This document shows, piece after piece, positions 14,965 to 24,194 of a DNA stretch of 64,000 bases. This DNA is from Ectobacillus sp048976805 (lineage in GTDB: Bacteria > Bacillota > Bacilli > Bacillales > Bacillaceae_G), in the NCBI GenBank assembly GCA_048976805.1, contig JBHGUR010000079.1, positions 1 to 64,000 of the forward strand, in the 5' to 3' direction. The notes beneath the pieces were generated by a model that saw only the letters and a program-made list of their open reading frames with translations, was not told where the DNA came from and ran no database searches. A program made the translations under genes and the position numbers. The stretch's first letter is position 1; every line of letters starts with the position of its first letter.

Positions 14965-15909
14965 ATGGTGAAAATTGTATTTATGGGAACGCCGGATTTT
15001 TCTGTCCCAGTGTTGCGGCAAATTATAAAGGACGGATATGAGGTAGTCGGGGTTGTTACCCAGCCGGACCGACCGGTTGGCAGAAAAAAAGTGATGACTC
15101 CCCCTCCTGTAAAGGTAGAGGCTGAGAAGCATGGGATTCCTGTCTTGCAGCCGTTAAAAATACGTGAAAAAGCCGAATATGAAAAGGTGCTTGCTCTGCA
15201 GCCCGATTTAATTGTAACAGCGGCTTTTGGACAAATCTTGCCAAAGGAAATTTTAGAAGCACCGAAATATGGCTGTATTAATGTACATGCTTCATTATTG
15301 CCGGAATTGCGCGGCGGCGCGCCTATTCATTATGCGATTATCCAAGGGAAGGAAAAGACCGGCATTACGATTATGTACATGGTTGAAAAATTAGATGCTG
15401 GCGACATTCTAACGCAGGTTGAAGTGCCGATTACAGAACGGGAAACGGTAGGGACGCTCCATGACAAGCTAAGCGAGGCTGGCGCCGCGCTCTTATCAGA
15501 AACGGTGCCATTGCTGTTGGAAGGAAAGTTAACCCCGATTTCGCAGGACGATGATAAAGCGACATTTGCGTACAATATAAAACGTGAGCAGGAAAAGATC
15601 GATTGGACAAAGCCGGGAGAAACAATTTACAACCATATCCGCGGACTGCATCCGTGGCCTGTCGCCTATACGGTTTTAAACGGGCAAATATTAAAAGTAT
15701 GGTGGGGCGAAAAGGTAAAAGTTTCTGCAGAACAGGAGCCGGGAACAATCGTCGCGATAGAAGAGGACGGGTTTGTGGTGGCAACAGGCAATACAACGGC
15801 CATTAAGATTACGGATTTACAGCCTGCTGGCAAAAAGCGGATGATAGGCAGCCAATTTTTGCGAGGCTCACAGCTAGTTATCGGAACAAAGGTAGGAATA
15901 GAGGAATGA
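14965..15909 (+). CDS. fmt: methionyl-tRNA formyltransferase
   Basis: 314 residues. The N-terminal Rossmann domain begins MVKIVFMGTPDFSVPVL; the formyl-folate site HASLLPELRGGAPIHYAI contains the catalytic Asn-His-Asp region (preceding INVHASLL). The C-terminal OB domain covers about 205-314. It transfers formyl from 10-formyl-tetrahydrofolate to Met-tRNAfMet. AAAGGAG precedes the ATG by 8 bp; the stop overlaps the rsmB start by 4 bp. Confidence 0.96.
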   Translation: MVKIVFMGTPDFSVPVLRQIIKDGYEVVGVVTQPDRPVGRKKVMTPPPVKVEAEKHGIPVLQPLKIREKAEYEKVLALQPDLIVTAAFGQILPKEILEAPKYGCINVHASLLPELRGGAPIHYAIIQGKEKTGITIMYMVEKLDAGDILTQVEVPITERETVGTLHDKLSEAGAALLSETVPLLLEGKLTPISQDDDKATFAYNIKREQEKIDWTKPGETIYNHIRGLHPWPVAYTVLNGQILKVWWGEKVKVSAEQEPGTIVAIEEDGFVVATGNTTAIKITDLQPAGKKRMIGSQFLRGSQLVIGTKVGIEE

Positions 15910-17240
15910 AAAAAAGTGTGCGCGAGCTTGCGCTAGAAGGGTTGCTGCAGGTTGAAAAAAGCGGGGCCTACAGCAACCTTTTATTAAATCATTTGATTGA
16001 GAAGAATAATCTAGAAGGAAAAGACGTGGGTCTCCTTACGGAAATTGTATATGGAACGATTCAAAGACGTGATGTGCTTGACTACTACTTACAGCCGTTT
16101 TTGCGCAAGAAGGTAGAGCAGTGGGTAAGGGTTTTGCTTCGCTTGTCCTTGTATCAAATACAATTTTTAGACAGAATACCTGCGCATGCAGCTATTTATG
16201 AAGCTGTTGAAATTGCCAAGAAACGCGGCCATAAAGGAATTAGCGCTCTTGTCAACGGAGTGCTCCGTTCTATCCAGCGCGAGGGGGTGCCGTCTTTAGA
16301 AGAAATACAAGACCCAATAAAGAGGCTTGCAATTGAAACGAGCCACCCTGAGTGGCTTGTTAAAGAGTGGGCCGAAGCATACGGCTTTGAGACTGCCCAA
16401 AAAATATGCGCGGTTAACCTATTGCCTCCTGTACCTACAGCTCGGGTAAATATAAATAAAATAACGGTAGAAGAGGCAATCAAGGTACTTCAAAATGAAG
16501 GAATTGAGGCGAAAAAGGGCGATTTGTCGGAGGATGCGATTCAAATTGAAAAAGGGAACGTTGCGCATACAAAAGCTTTTCAAGATGGATTATTGTCAAT
16601 TCAGGACGAAAGCTCAATGCTGGTGGCACGCGCGCTTGACCCGCAGCCGGGCGAAACCGTATTGGATAGCTGTGCGGCGCCGGGAGGCAAAACGTCCCAT
16701 ATCGCTGAAAGGATGGGCGGAAGCGGCAAAGTTGTTTCCCTTGATCTTCATTCACATAAGGTTCGTTTAATTCAAGAACAGGTGCAGCGTTTAGACTTAG
16801 CAAATGTAGAAGCAAAGGCATTAGACGCCAGAAAGGCCGGGGCGCATTTTAAAGAAGAAACGTTTGATAAAATTTTAGTTGATGCGCCGTGCTCCGGTTT
16901 TGGCGTCATTCGCAGAAAGCCGGATATTAAGATTGGCAAGAAACAGGAAGATAGCCAAAGATTATCTAAAATCCAGATGGAAATTTTACATGAAGTTGCC
17001 CCATTATTAAAAAAGGGCGGCAGGCTTGTATATAGTACATGCACGATTGAGCGGACTGAAAATGCCCAAGTAGTTCATGACTTTTTACAATCCCATCCCG
17101 AGTTTGAGCGGGATACATCTTTAAGCGAACGCTTGCCTCAAAAATTAAAACCATATATTGAAGACGGACAAATACAAATTTTGCCCCACTATTTTTTGAC
17201 AGACGGATTTTATATTGCGTGTTTACGAAAGAAGGTGTAA
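15906..17240 (+). CDS. rsmB: 16S rRNA (cytosine(967)-C5)-methyltransferase
   Basis: 444 residues. NusB-like N-terminal domain (1-140), then a Fmu/Sun methyltransferase domain with the SAM motif DSCAAPGGKTSHIAE (about 255-269), the first catalytic Cys in DAPCSGFG (about 325) and the second in YSTCTIE (about 378-384). It methylates C967 of 16S rRNA. The ATG overlaps the end of fmt. In B. subtilis the ortholog is ylomM/rsmB in the same position. The rlmN start follows 4 bp later. Confidence 0.95.
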   Translation: MKKSVRELALEGLLQVEKSGAYSNLLLNHLIEKNNLEGKDVGLLTEIVYGTIQRRDVLDYYLQPFLRKKVEQWVRVLLRLSLYQIQFLDRIPAHAAIYEAVEIAKKRGHKGISALVNGVLRSIQREGVPSLEEIQDPIKRLAIETSHPEWLVKEWAEAYGFETAQKICAVNLLPPVPTARVNINKITVEEAIKVLQNEGIEAKKGDLSEDAIQIEKGNVAHTKAFQDGLLSIQDESSMLVARALDPQPGETVLDSCAAPGGKTSHIAERMGGSGKVVSLDLHSHKVRLIQEQVQRLDLANVEAKALDARKAGAHFKEETFDKILVDAPCSGFGVIRRKPDIKIGKKQEDSQRLSKIQMEILHEVAPLLKKGGRLVYSTCTIERTENAQVVHDFLQSHPEFERDTSLSERLPQKLKPYIEDGQIQILPHYFLTDGFYIACLRKKV

Positions 17241-17244
17241 CATC

Positions 17245-18333
17245 ATGGAAACAACAATTGTAAAAGAACATAAACAGACAGAAACGAAAAAACCATCCAT
17301 TTATTCTTTGGAGCTTCATGATTTGCAAGCGTGGTTAAAAGAGCAAGGAGAACCATCGTTTCGTGCCGGGCAAATTTTTGATTGGCTTTATAAGAAGCGG
17401 GTTGTATCCTTTGAAGATATGACAAACCTTTCCAAAGGATTGCGGGAAAAATTGGCGAATTCCTTTGACATTACTACATTAAAAACGCTTGTTAAGCAAG
17501 TGTCATCAGATGGCACGATTAAATTTCTTTTTGAGCTGCATGACGGCTATTCCATCGAAACAGTGTTGATGCGCCATGATTATGGCAATTCTGTTTGTGT
17601 AACAACACAGGTAGGGTGCCGTATCGGGTGTACGTTCTGTGCTTCTACGCTTGGCGGTTTAAAACGCAATTTAGAAGCTGGAGAAATTGTTGCACAAGTA
17701 GTAGAAGTACAGCGCGCACTGGATGAAACAGATGAACGCGTTAGTTCCATTGTAGTAATGGGCATTGGTGAACCGTTTGATAACTATGACAATTTGATGG
17801 CATTTTTGCGCATTGTCAACCATGAAAAAGGAATCCACATTGGAGCACGGCATATTACAGTATCAACAAGCGGAATCATTCCGAAGATTTACAAGTTTGC
17901 TGATGAGAATATGCAGATTAATTTTGCGATTTCGCTGCATGCCCCAAATACGGAGCTGCGCTCAAAGCTTATGCCAATTAATAGAGCGTATAAGCTGCCT
18001 GATTTAATTGAAGCGGTAAAATATTATACAGAAAAGACAGGCCGCCGCGTTACATTTGAATATGGGCTGTTCGGCGGGGAAAACGATCAAGATGAGCATG
18101 CAGAGGAGCTGGCAAGGCTCTTAAAAGGGGTAAAATGCCATGTGAACTTAATTCCGGTAAACTATGTGCCAGAGCGCAACTATGTGAGAACGCCGCGTGA
18201 ACAGATTTTCAGCTTTGAAAAAACGTTAAAGAAACATGGGATTAATGTTACGATTCGCCGTGAACAAGGCCATGATATCGATGCGGCCTGTGGTCAACTG
18301 CGTGCAAAGGAGCGTAAAGAGGAGATGAGGTGA
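17245..18333 (+). CDS. rlmN: 23S rRNA (adenine(2503)-C2) / tRNA methyltransferase RlmN
   Basis: 362 residues from ATG 17245 (GAAGGTG 9 bp upstream); an in-frame ATG 30 bp earlier lies inside rsmB and lacks a ribosome binding site. Radical-SAM enzyme with the CxxxCxxC cluster motif (GCRIGCTFCAS, about 122-132) and a C-terminal GHDIDAACGQL carrying the methyl-carrier Cys. It methylates A2503 in the peptidyl transferase centre and A37 of some tRNAs. It lies between rsmB and the PrpC/PrkC signalling pair, as in B. subtilis. Confidence 0.95.
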   Translation: METTIVKEHKQTETKKPSIYSLELHDLQAWLKEQGEPSFRAGQIFDWLYKKRVVSFEDMTNLSKGLREKLANSFDITTLKTLVKQVSSDGTIKFLFELHDGYSIETVLMRHDYGNSVCVTTQVGCRIGCTFCASTLGGLKRNLEAGEIVAQVVEVQRALDETDERVSSIVVMGIGEPFDNYDNLMAFLRIVNHEKGIHIGARHITVSTSGIIPKIYKFADENMQINFAISLHAPNTELRSKLMPINRAYKLPDLIEAVKYYTEKTGRRVTFEYGLFGGENDQDEHAEELARLLKGVKCHVNLIPVNYVPERNYVRTPREQIFSFEKTLKKHGINVTIRREQGHDIDAACGQLRAKERKEEMR

Positions 18334-18337
18334 AAAG

Positions 18338-19090
18338 ATGAAAACCATTTTTCTGTCTGACAGGGGAAAAGTCCGTCAACATAACGAGGACAGCGCCGGA
18401 GTGTTTCGCAACTTAGACGGGGATATTTTGGCAATTGTTGCAGATGGAATGGGAGGTCATCGGGCGGGAGATGTTGCCAGCTCGATGACTATCCAGCTCT
18501 TTCATGATTATTGGAAGCAAACGCACCATATCGATACGCCGAAAAAGGCGGAGCAATGGCTTCGAAATCATGTAGAGATGATTAATGAACGCGTATATAA
18601 ATATTCAATCGACCATCAGGAATGCCAAGGAATGGGAACGACTATTGTCGTTGCGATATGCACAAAGCAGTTTGTCACCATTGCGCATATTGGAGACAGC
18701 CGCTGTTATATTTTGTCTGAAGGCTCTATCTCGCTGGTAACAGAAGATCATTCTCTCGTAAATGAGCTTGTGCGCCATGGAGAAATTACGAAAGAGGATG
18801 CTGAGTACCACCCGCGAAAAAATGTTTTGCTTCGGGCCTTAGGAACAGAGAATCAGGTTGTACTTGATGTTAAGACGTTGGTGTTAGAGGATGGAGATCA
18901 ATTGCTCCTTTGCTCGGACGGCTTATCTAATAAAGTTTCTATGGAAGAAATGAATCGCATCCTCCAAGGTAACGCGGAATTGGAGGGTAAGGGCGAGGAG
19001 CTTATCAAGTTGGCTAATGATCTTGGCGGAGAGGACAATATTACGCTTGTAATCATCGATTATACTGAGTCAGCAGCTGAAGGTGGGTGA
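18338..19090 (+). CDS. prpC: PP2C-type protein phosphatase PrpC
   Basis: 250 residues of a PPM-family serine/threonine phosphatase. Metal-binding motifs: HNEDSAG near 14, VADGMGGHRAGDVAS near 35-48, LLCSDGLS near 190 and GGEDNITLVII near 229. It dephosphorylates PrkC and its targets (for example EF-G, RsgA). GAGATGAGGTG precedes the ATG. It ends 11 bp before the chosen prkC start, so kinase and phosphatase are made together. Confidence 0.95.
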   Translation: MKTIFLSDRGKVRQHNEDSAGVFRNLDGDILAIVADGMGGHRAGDVASSMTIQLFHDYWKQTHHIDTPKKAEQWLRNHVEMINERVYKYSIDHQECQGMGTTIVVAICTKQFVTIAHIGDSRCYILSEGSISLVTEDHSLVNELVRHGEITKEDAEYHPRKNVLLRALGTENQVVLDVKTLVLEDGDQLLLCSDGLSNKVSMEEMNRILQGNAELEGKGEELIKLANDLGGEDNITLVIIDYTESAAEGG

Positions 19091-19101
19091 GGTTCAACGT
19101 G

Positions 19102-21045
19102 ATGATTGGAAAACGCCTAAGCGGCCGTTATAAGCTGCTAAAGATGATTGGCGGCGGAGGAATGGCCAATGTATATTTAGCGTATGACAGCATTTTAGAC
19201 CGTGATGTAGCTGTGAAAATACTCCGGCTTGATTATGCAAACAACGAAGAGTTCATTAAGCGTTTTCACCGTGAAGCTCAATCGGTCACAAGTTTGTCTC
19301 ATCCGAATATTGTTAATATTTTTGATGTCGGCGAAGAGGAAGGAATATATTATCTTGTTATGGAGTATGTACCTGGCCAAACATTAAAGCAATACATACA
19401 ACAGCATGGAATGCTTTCTGTACAGGAAGCGCTTGACATCATGGAGCAATTGACATCGGCTATGGCTCACGCGCATCATTTTGAAATTGTCCACCGTGAT
19501 ATTAAACCGCAAAATATTTTAATGCGGGATGATGGGGTTGTGAAGGTAACTGATTTTGGCATTGCCACAGCTACTACAGCGACGACGATTACCCATACAA
19601 ATTCTGTACTCGGATCTGTTCATTATTTGTCGCCAGAGCAAGCGCGCGGGGGAATTGCTAACAAAAAATCTGATATTTATTCATTAGGAATCGTAATGTT
19701 TGAATTGCTAACAGGCCGGCCGCCGTTTTCGGGAGAGTCCGCTGTTTCCATTGCGCTCAAGCATCTGCAAAACGATACGCCGTCCCCAAAAAGATGGAAC
19801 CCCGACATTCCGCAAAGTGTAGAAAATATTGTGTTAAAAGCAACAGCAAAAGATCCATTTTACCGCTATCAATCTGCTGATGAAATGAAGCAGGACATTA
19901 TGACGGCTTTATATCCGGAAAGAGCGAATGAACTGCCGTTTCAAATTCCGGCCGATGAGGACGCAACAAAAGCAATTCCGGTTATACGTGAGGAAAGTTT
20001 TCAAGAAAGTGAAAGCGAAGAGACAATTATTAGCTCTGGAAAGAAAGAGGGAAAGCCGAAAAAGGAGAAAAAGAAAAGCAAGTTTTTTAAAATGTTGCTC
20101 ACCTTATTTCTTTTATTTGCAATCGGAGGTGCAGCAGCCGTTACGGTAGTCCCGGGCTTTTTTGTTCCAAAGGAGATAAGGGTGCCTGATGTATCCAATA
20201 AAAGCTATGAAGAAGCGGTTAATATTTTAAGCAATAAAGGTTTTGAAGTCACGTCTCCGCGGATTATATACAACGATGAAATACAGGAAGGCAAGGTTAT
20301 TAAAACAGATCCTGCAGCAGGAAAAATCGTAAAAGAAGGAAGGAAAATTACGATTTTTCAATCCGGCGGCAAGAAAAAGAAAAAAATGGCGAATTTAATT
20401 GGGCAATCATATGAAAGTGTTAGAGAAGAATTGTTACAGCAATATGCCAGTGTTGTAACGTATTATATTGAAAGCGAAAGGCCTAAGGGTGAAATTACGG
20501 ATCAAATTCCTAGACCTGACCAATCGGTGGTTGAGGAAGAGCAGGAGGTTCGCGTATGGATTAGCGAGGGGCCAAAACGCATCTCGCTCGCTGATTTTAA
20601 GGGTTGGACAGAGAACAGTGTCAAAAGTTATGCGGCGGAGAAGAAATTTTTGGTAGATGTGCAATATGAAAATTCTGAAACTGCCGAAAAGGGGCTTGTG
20701 ATAGGGCAAGCTCCAAAGCCGAGCACACCTTTAAAGGAGGGGGAAAAATTTACTGTTTATATATCGGCAGGGCCGAAGGAACAGCCCCCTAAAACAGTAT
20801 CGATAACGGACATTCAAATTCCTTATGAACCGTCTCCTCCTGATGCCAACAAACCGCAGAAAGTGGAGGTTTATAAAGAGGATATGGAAAGTAACATGGA
20901 TAAACCGGTTGATACGAGGATGATTACCGAACCCATCACTCTTTCCATCAATCTCGTAATCCCATATGGAAAAGCAGCACGCTACAAAATTGTGCGCGAT
21001 GGCGAAATAATCATCGAGAAGGAAGTCCCATATCCGGCGGATTGA
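19102..21045 (+). CDS. prkC: PASTA-domain serine/threonine kinase PrkC
   Basis: 647 residues from ATG 19102 (opens MIGKRLSGRY, as in B. subtilis); a longer frame starting GTG 19087 overlaps prpC. Kinase domain 1-270: GGGGMANVYLA, VAVKIL, HRDIKPQN, DFGIATA. A juxtamembrane Lys-rich segment leads to one membrane helix (about 325-347), then three extracellular PASTA repeats (about 352-550) and a C-terminal Ig-like part. PrkC senses muropeptides, triggers spore germination and phosphorylates translation GTPases, including the product of the next gene, rsgA. Confidence 0.95.
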   Translation: MIGKRLSGRYKLLKMIGGGGMANVYLAYDSILDRDVAVKILRLDYANNEEFIKRFHREAQSVTSLSHPNIVNIFDVGEEEGIYYLVMEYVPGQTLKQYIQQHGMLSVQEALDIMEQLTSAMAHAHHFEIVHRDIKPQNILMRDDGVVKVTDFGIATATTATTITHTNSVLGSVHYLSPEQARGGIANKKSDIYSLGIVMFELLTGRPPFSGESAVSIALKHLQNDTPSPKRWNPDIPQSVENIVLKATAKDPFYRYQSADEMKQDIMTALYPERANELPFQIPADEDATKAIPVIREESFQESESEETIISSGKKEGKPKKEKKKSKFFKMLLTLFLLFAIGGAAAVTVVPGFFVPKEIRVPDVSNKSYEEAVNILSNKGFEVTSPRIIYNDEIQEGKVIKTDPAAGKIVKEGRKITIFQSGGKKKKKMANLIGQSYESVREELLQQYASVVTYYIESERPKGEITDQIPRPDQSVVEEEQEVRVWISEGPKRISLADFKGWTENSVKSYAAEKKFLVDVQYENSETAEKGLVIGQAPKPSTPLKEGEKFTVYISAGPKEQPPKTVSITDIQIPYEPSPPDANKPQKVEVYKEDMESNMDKPVDTRMITEPITLSINLVIPYGKAARYKIVRDGEIIIEKEVPYPAD

Positions 21046-21065
21046 GAACAACAAGGAGTGAGTGT

Positions 21066-21947
21066 ATGCCAGAAGGTAAAATCATTAAAGCGCTAAGCGG
21101 ATTTTATTATGTTGCACATGAAAACGGAATTACACAGTGCCGGGGGCGCGGTGTATTTAGAAAGAACAAAATTACTCCTCTTGTGGGGGATCAAGTTGTA
21201 TTTCAAGCGGATAATCCGAGCGAAGGATATATTTTGGAGGTTCTGGAACGGAAAAATGAACTCGTTCGTCCTCCGATTGCGAATGTAGATCAAGCTATTC
21301 TTGTATTTTCTGCTGTAGAACCCGGGTTTAATTCGCTGTTATTAGATCGCTTTCTTGTGCTTATTGAATTCAATGATATCCAACCAATTATTTGTATCAG
21401 CAAGATTGATCTCGTTGATGAACAAGAACTGAAACAAATCGAGCAATATGCAAATGACTATCGAAAAATAGGATATGAAGTGCTGTTTACTTCTACGAAA
21501 ATAGAGGATAGTGTAAGTCAACTGCAGCCATTTTTGCAAAACTGCGTTTCCGTAGTAGCGGGTCAATCTGGAGTGGGGAAATCGTCCCTTCTGAATATAC
21601 TTCGTCCGGATTTGGAACTTAAAACAAGCGGGATTTCCGCTCACTTGGGACGTGGCAAGCATACGACGAGACATGTAGAGCTTATCGAAGTTGGAACAGG
21701 GCTAGTTGCCGATACACCGGGATTTAGTTCACTTGATTTTATCGATATTGAAGTAGAAGATTTAACAAACTGCTTTCCTGAATTCAGAAGCCAAAGCCAA
21801 TTGTGCAAATTCCGAGGCTGCACGCACATTTCGGAGCCGAAGTGTGCTGTTAAAGCTGCAGTGGATGCACAGACCATTCCTAGATACCGCTATGATCACT
21901 ATATAGAGTTTATACAAGAAATTAGAGACAGAAAGCCGAGGTATTAA
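21066..21947 (+). CDS. rsgA: small ribosomal subunit biogenesis GTPase RsgA
   Basis: 293 residues starting MPEGKIIKALSG after AAGGAGTG; an upstream in-frame ATG lies inside prkC. OB fold (1-70), circularly permuted GTPase (G4 SKID precedes the P-loop GQSGVGKSSLLN near 170 and DTPGFS), and a zinc knuckle CKFRGCTHISEPKC near the C-terminus. It matures the 30S subunit; PrkC phosphorylates it in B. subtilis (CpgA). It follows prkC by 20 bp and precedes rpe by 2 bp. Confidence 0.95.
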   Translation: MPEGKIIKALSGFYYVAHENGITQCRGRGVFRKNKITPLVGDQVVFQADNPSEGYILEVLERKNELVRPPIANVDQAILVFSAVEPGFNSLLLDRFLVLIEFNDIQPIICISKIDLVDEQELKQIEQYANDYRKIGYEVLFTSTKIEDSVSQLQPFLQNCVSVVAGQSGVGKSSLLNILRPDLELKTSGISAHLGRGKHTTRHVELIEVGTGLVADTPGFSSLDFIDIEVEDLTNCFPEFRSQSQLCKFRGCTHISEPKCAVKAAVDAQTIPRYRYDHYIEFIQEIRDRKPRY

Positions 21948-21949
21948 TA

Positions 21950-22594
21950 ATGATTAAAATTGCGCCATCTATTTTATCTGCAGACTTTGCAAAATTGGGA
22001 GAAGAGATTAAAGACGTTGAAAAAGGCGGGGCAGATTATATTCACGTTGATGTTATGGACGGCCATTTCGTTCCGAACATTACGATTGGTCCTTTAATTG
22101 TAGAAGCGATTCGTCCTATTACGTCTTTGCCGTTAGATGTGCACTTAATGATTGAAAATCCGGATCAATATATTCCGCAGTTCGCAAAAGCGGGGGCAGA
22201 TATTATTACCGTTCATGTAGAAGCGTGTCCGCATCTGCATCGCGTGGTTCAATTGATTAAATCATACGGAATTAAAGCTGGAGTTGTATTAAATCCGCAT
22301 ACGCCAGCTTCCGCCATCGAGCATATTTTAGAGGATATAGATATGGTTTTATTAATGACAGTCAATCCTGGATTTGGAGGACAAAAATTTATCCATTCTG
22401 TATTGCCGAAAATTAAGCAGGTGGCCGATATGGTACATGAACGTAATTTAAATGTGGAAATCGAAGTAGATGGCGGAGTAAATGCAGAAACGGCTAAATT
22501 GTGCATAGAGGCGGGGGCAAATGTTCTTGTAGCCGGTTCTGCTATATATAATCAAAGAGATCGTGCTCAAGCAATTCGCGAAATTCGGGGCTAA
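21950..22594 (+). CDS. rpe: ribulose-phosphate 3-epimerase
   Basis: 214 residues, TIM barrel. Opens MIKIAPSILSADFAKLG; metal and catalytic residues appear in HVDVMDGHFVPN (about 32-43), DVHLMI, VNPGFGGQ (about 138-145) and EVDGGVN (about 172-178). It interconverts ribulose-5-phosphate and xylulose-5-phosphate in the pentose phosphate pathway. Last gene of the coaBC-to-rpe run, followed by a very long hairpin at 22665-22710. Confidence 0.96.
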   Translation: MIKIAPSILSADFAKLGEEIKDVEKGGADYIHVDVMDGHFVPNITIGPLIVEAIRPITSLPLDVHLMIENPDQYIPQFAKAGADIITVHVEACPHLHRVVQLIKSYGIKAGVVLNPHTPASAIEHILEDIDMVLLMTVNPGFGGQKFIHSVLPKIKQVADMVHERNLNVEIEVDGGVNAETAKLCIEAGANVLVAGSAIYNQRDRAQAIREIRG

Positions 22595-22664
22595 AGGGCT
22601 TGTAAAGCTGGAATATAACTATTTTTGCGGGTCATTGCACTGGATTATTATTGGATAATCTCTG

Positions 22665-22710
22665 AGCTTATAGAAAAAGCAATCCATTTGGATTGCTTTT
22701 TCTATAAGCT
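22665..22710. terminator. terminator with perfect 21-bp stem after rpe
   Basis: A 21-bp perfect inverted repeat around the loop ATTT, with GCAATCC / GGATTGC next to the loop and T5 inside the right arm. An intrinsic terminator can form from the loop-proximal part followed by TTTTTCT. Confidence 0.75.
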
Positions 22711-22750
22711 ACTCTAAAAAATTAAAATTTAAGGTAACCTTTAATTGCAC

Positions 22751-22810
22751 CACTTCTAAAAATTTTTATCTATTGTGGCGCAAATTACATTCTTGCATGG
22801 GTGCCTATGG
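22751..22810. repeat. 60-bp intergenic repeat, copy A
   Basis: Shares about 50 of 60 positions with 24531-24590, in the same orientation (common parts include AATTTTTATCTAT and ATTCTTGCATGG). Noncoding. Outside the 60 bp the similarity fades quickly. Confidence 0.7.
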
Positions 22811-22860
22811 AAAACGGTATTGTTTATAATAAGGAGCACAAAATGTTCTTTTGACGCTCC

Positions 22861-22872
22861 TTTAACAGAGCC
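22861..22872 (+). repeat. solitary MITE end upstream of thiN
   Basis: TTTAACAGAGCC, identical to the right end of the mobile repeat family, but no matching left end or direct repeat is seen. It lies 22 bp before the thiN start and may be a decayed copy. Confidence 0.5.
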
Positions 22873-22894
22873 TTAATGAAAGGGAGACAACACT

Positions 22895-23536
22895 ATGGAC
22901 ATTTATATTATGGCGGGAGGACCAGAGGATCATCATCCGGATTTAGACGTCTGCAAAAACGCTGGAGTTGTTTGGGCGGCAGTAGACCGCGGTGTGTATT
23001 ATTTGTTGAAAAAGGGAATTGTCCCGAACGTTGCATTTGGTGATTACGATTCAGTTACGGAAGAGGAACTGGCGTGGATAGAGAAGAAGCTAAAACATAT
23101 TCATATTGTGCCAAGAGAAAAGGATGAAACGGATTTAGAGCTGGCTCTTCATTGGGCGATTGAGCAGCGTCCAAATGCAATATGGATATTGGGTGCAACA
23201 GGAGGCAGGCTAGACCATGCTTTAGCGAATGTACAGATGTTAATAAAGGGAGTAGAAGCCGGCATTTGCATGAAGATTATCGATTATAAAAATGAGATAA
23301 CTTTAAAAAAGCCAGGCTTATACCATATAGAAGCAGATGTTAAATATCCGTATCTGTCCTTCCTTCCTATGACAGAAAAAGTCACAGGCATTACGCTTGA
23401 AGGGGTTAAATATCCTTTACAGAATAAAACGATTTACTGGGGATCTACATTGTGCATAAGCAATGAACTGGTCGAGGAAAAAGGTACTTTTTCATTTGCA
23501 ACCGGCATATTAATGGTGATAAGAAGCACTGATTAA
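22895..23536 (+). CDS. thiN: thiamine diphosphokinase
   Basis: 213 residues of the ThiN/TPK family. Motifs: WAAVDRGVYYLLKKG, FGDYDSV (about 49-55), PREKDETDLELAL (about 72-84) and GATGGRLDHALANV (about 104-117), which bind thiamine and ATP. It makes thiamine diphosphate from thiamine. AAGGGAG lies 9 bp before the ATG. No TPP riboswitch is visible upstream, which fits a salvage enzyme outside the synthesis operon. spoVM follows. Confidence 0.93.
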   Translation: MDIYIMAGGPEDHHPDLDVCKNAGVVWAAVDRGVYYLLKKGIVPNVAFGDYDSVTEEELAWIEKKLKHIHIVPREKDETDLELALHWAIEQRPNAIWILGATGGRLDHALANVQMLIKGVEAGICMKIIDYKNEITLKKPGLYHIEADVKYPYLSFLPMTEKVTGITLEGVKYPLQNKTIYWGSTLCISNELVEEKGTFSFATGILMVIRSTD

Positions 23537-23600
23537 AGCAACTCTTTTTGTGTGAATGAATATATTAAAGCGTTAAGCAATGTGAATTAGGAGGGAAACC

Positions 23601-23681
23601 ATGAGATTTTATACAATTAAGTTGCCAAAGTTTCTTGGAGGAATTGTTCGGGCGATGTTAAATACCTTCAAAAAAGGGTAA
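23601..23681 (+). CDS. spoVM: stage V sporulation protein M
   Basis: 26 residues: an amphipathic helix beginning MRFYTIKLPKFLGG, with IVRAML in the middle and a basic tail. It matches SpoVM, which recognises the convex forespore membrane, anchors SpoIVA for spore coat assembly and inhibits FtsH. The gene is too short for ordinary gene finders. AGGAGGG is 8 bp upstream and a terminator follows directly. Its place between thiN and rpmB is the same as in B. subtilis. Its presence indicates an endospore former. Confidence 0.95.
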   Translation: MRFYTIKLPKFLGGIVRAMLNTFKKG

Positions 23682-23684
23682 AAA

Positions 23685-23706
23685 AGCGCCAATTTGGTGC
23701 TTTTTT
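23685..23706 (+). terminator. terminator of spoVM
   Basis: Stem AGCGCC / GGTGCT around AATTT, then TTTTTT, 3 bp after the spoVM stop. Confidence 0.85.
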
Positions 23707-23832
23707 CCTTTTGTGAATATAAAGAAAGCTTGCCCTATGCGGCGGAAAGCTAGAAGGTAGAAGCGAGTGCAAACTGCTGTTCATTCTGCGTAGCCGCCAT
23801 ATAATATACTCAGGCAATCAATTAAATATATA

Positions 23833-23863
23833 AAAAAAAGAGCCTGCAATCGGCTCTTTTTTT
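23833..23863. terminator. terminator of rpmB (bidirectional)
   Basis: Stem GAGCC / GGCTC with A8 on the left and T7 on the right, just past the rpmB stop on the minus strand. Confidence 0.8.
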
Positions 23864-23867
23864 ATGA

Positions 23868-24056
23868 TTAAACGCGTTCGATTTTGCCAGATTTTAATGC
23901 TCTAGCAGAAACGTATACACGCTTCACTTTACCGTTTACGACGATGCGAACTTTTTGAAGGTTAGCACCCCATTTGCGCTTAGTCGCGTTCATAGCGTGA
24001 GAACGTGAGTTTCCAGAACGAGCTTTTCTACCAGTAATTGCACAAACACGAGCCAT
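23868..24056 (-). CDS. rpmB: 50S ribosomal protein L28
   Basis: 62 residues: MARVCAITGRKARSGNSRSHAMNATKR... is the standard L28 start. This is a form without the paired zinc-binding cysteines (only Cys5 is present). GGAGGG precedes the start on the minus strand. It is transcribed against its neighbours, as in other Bacillus, from the promoter at 24134-24162. Confidence 0.96.
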   Translation of the reverse strand: MARVCAITGRKARSGNSRSHAMNATKRKWGANLQKVRIVVNGKVKRVYVSARALKSGKIERV

Positions 24057-24133
24057 CTATATTTCCCTCCTAACTACCATAACATACATCATTCTTAATG
24101 CCAGTTTTTAATAGATGCTAAAAACACTATTAT

Positions 24134-24162
24134 AATTTATCATAATGGCACACATAATGCAA
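24134..24162 (-). promoter_or_regulatory. putative rpmB promoter
   Basis: Minus strand TTGCAT, 17 bp, TAAATT, followed closely by TATAAT. About 80 bp before the rpmB start. Confidence 0.45.
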
Positions 24163-24194
24163 CAAGATTGTAAAAAGAAATCAAGAAAAATTCC

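Noticed and set aside
22595..22894. TPP riboswitch upstream of thiN
   Set aside because: The conserved thi-box parts (such as CTGAGA) are not found in the expected arrangement; only a terminator, a repeat and a MITE end are there.
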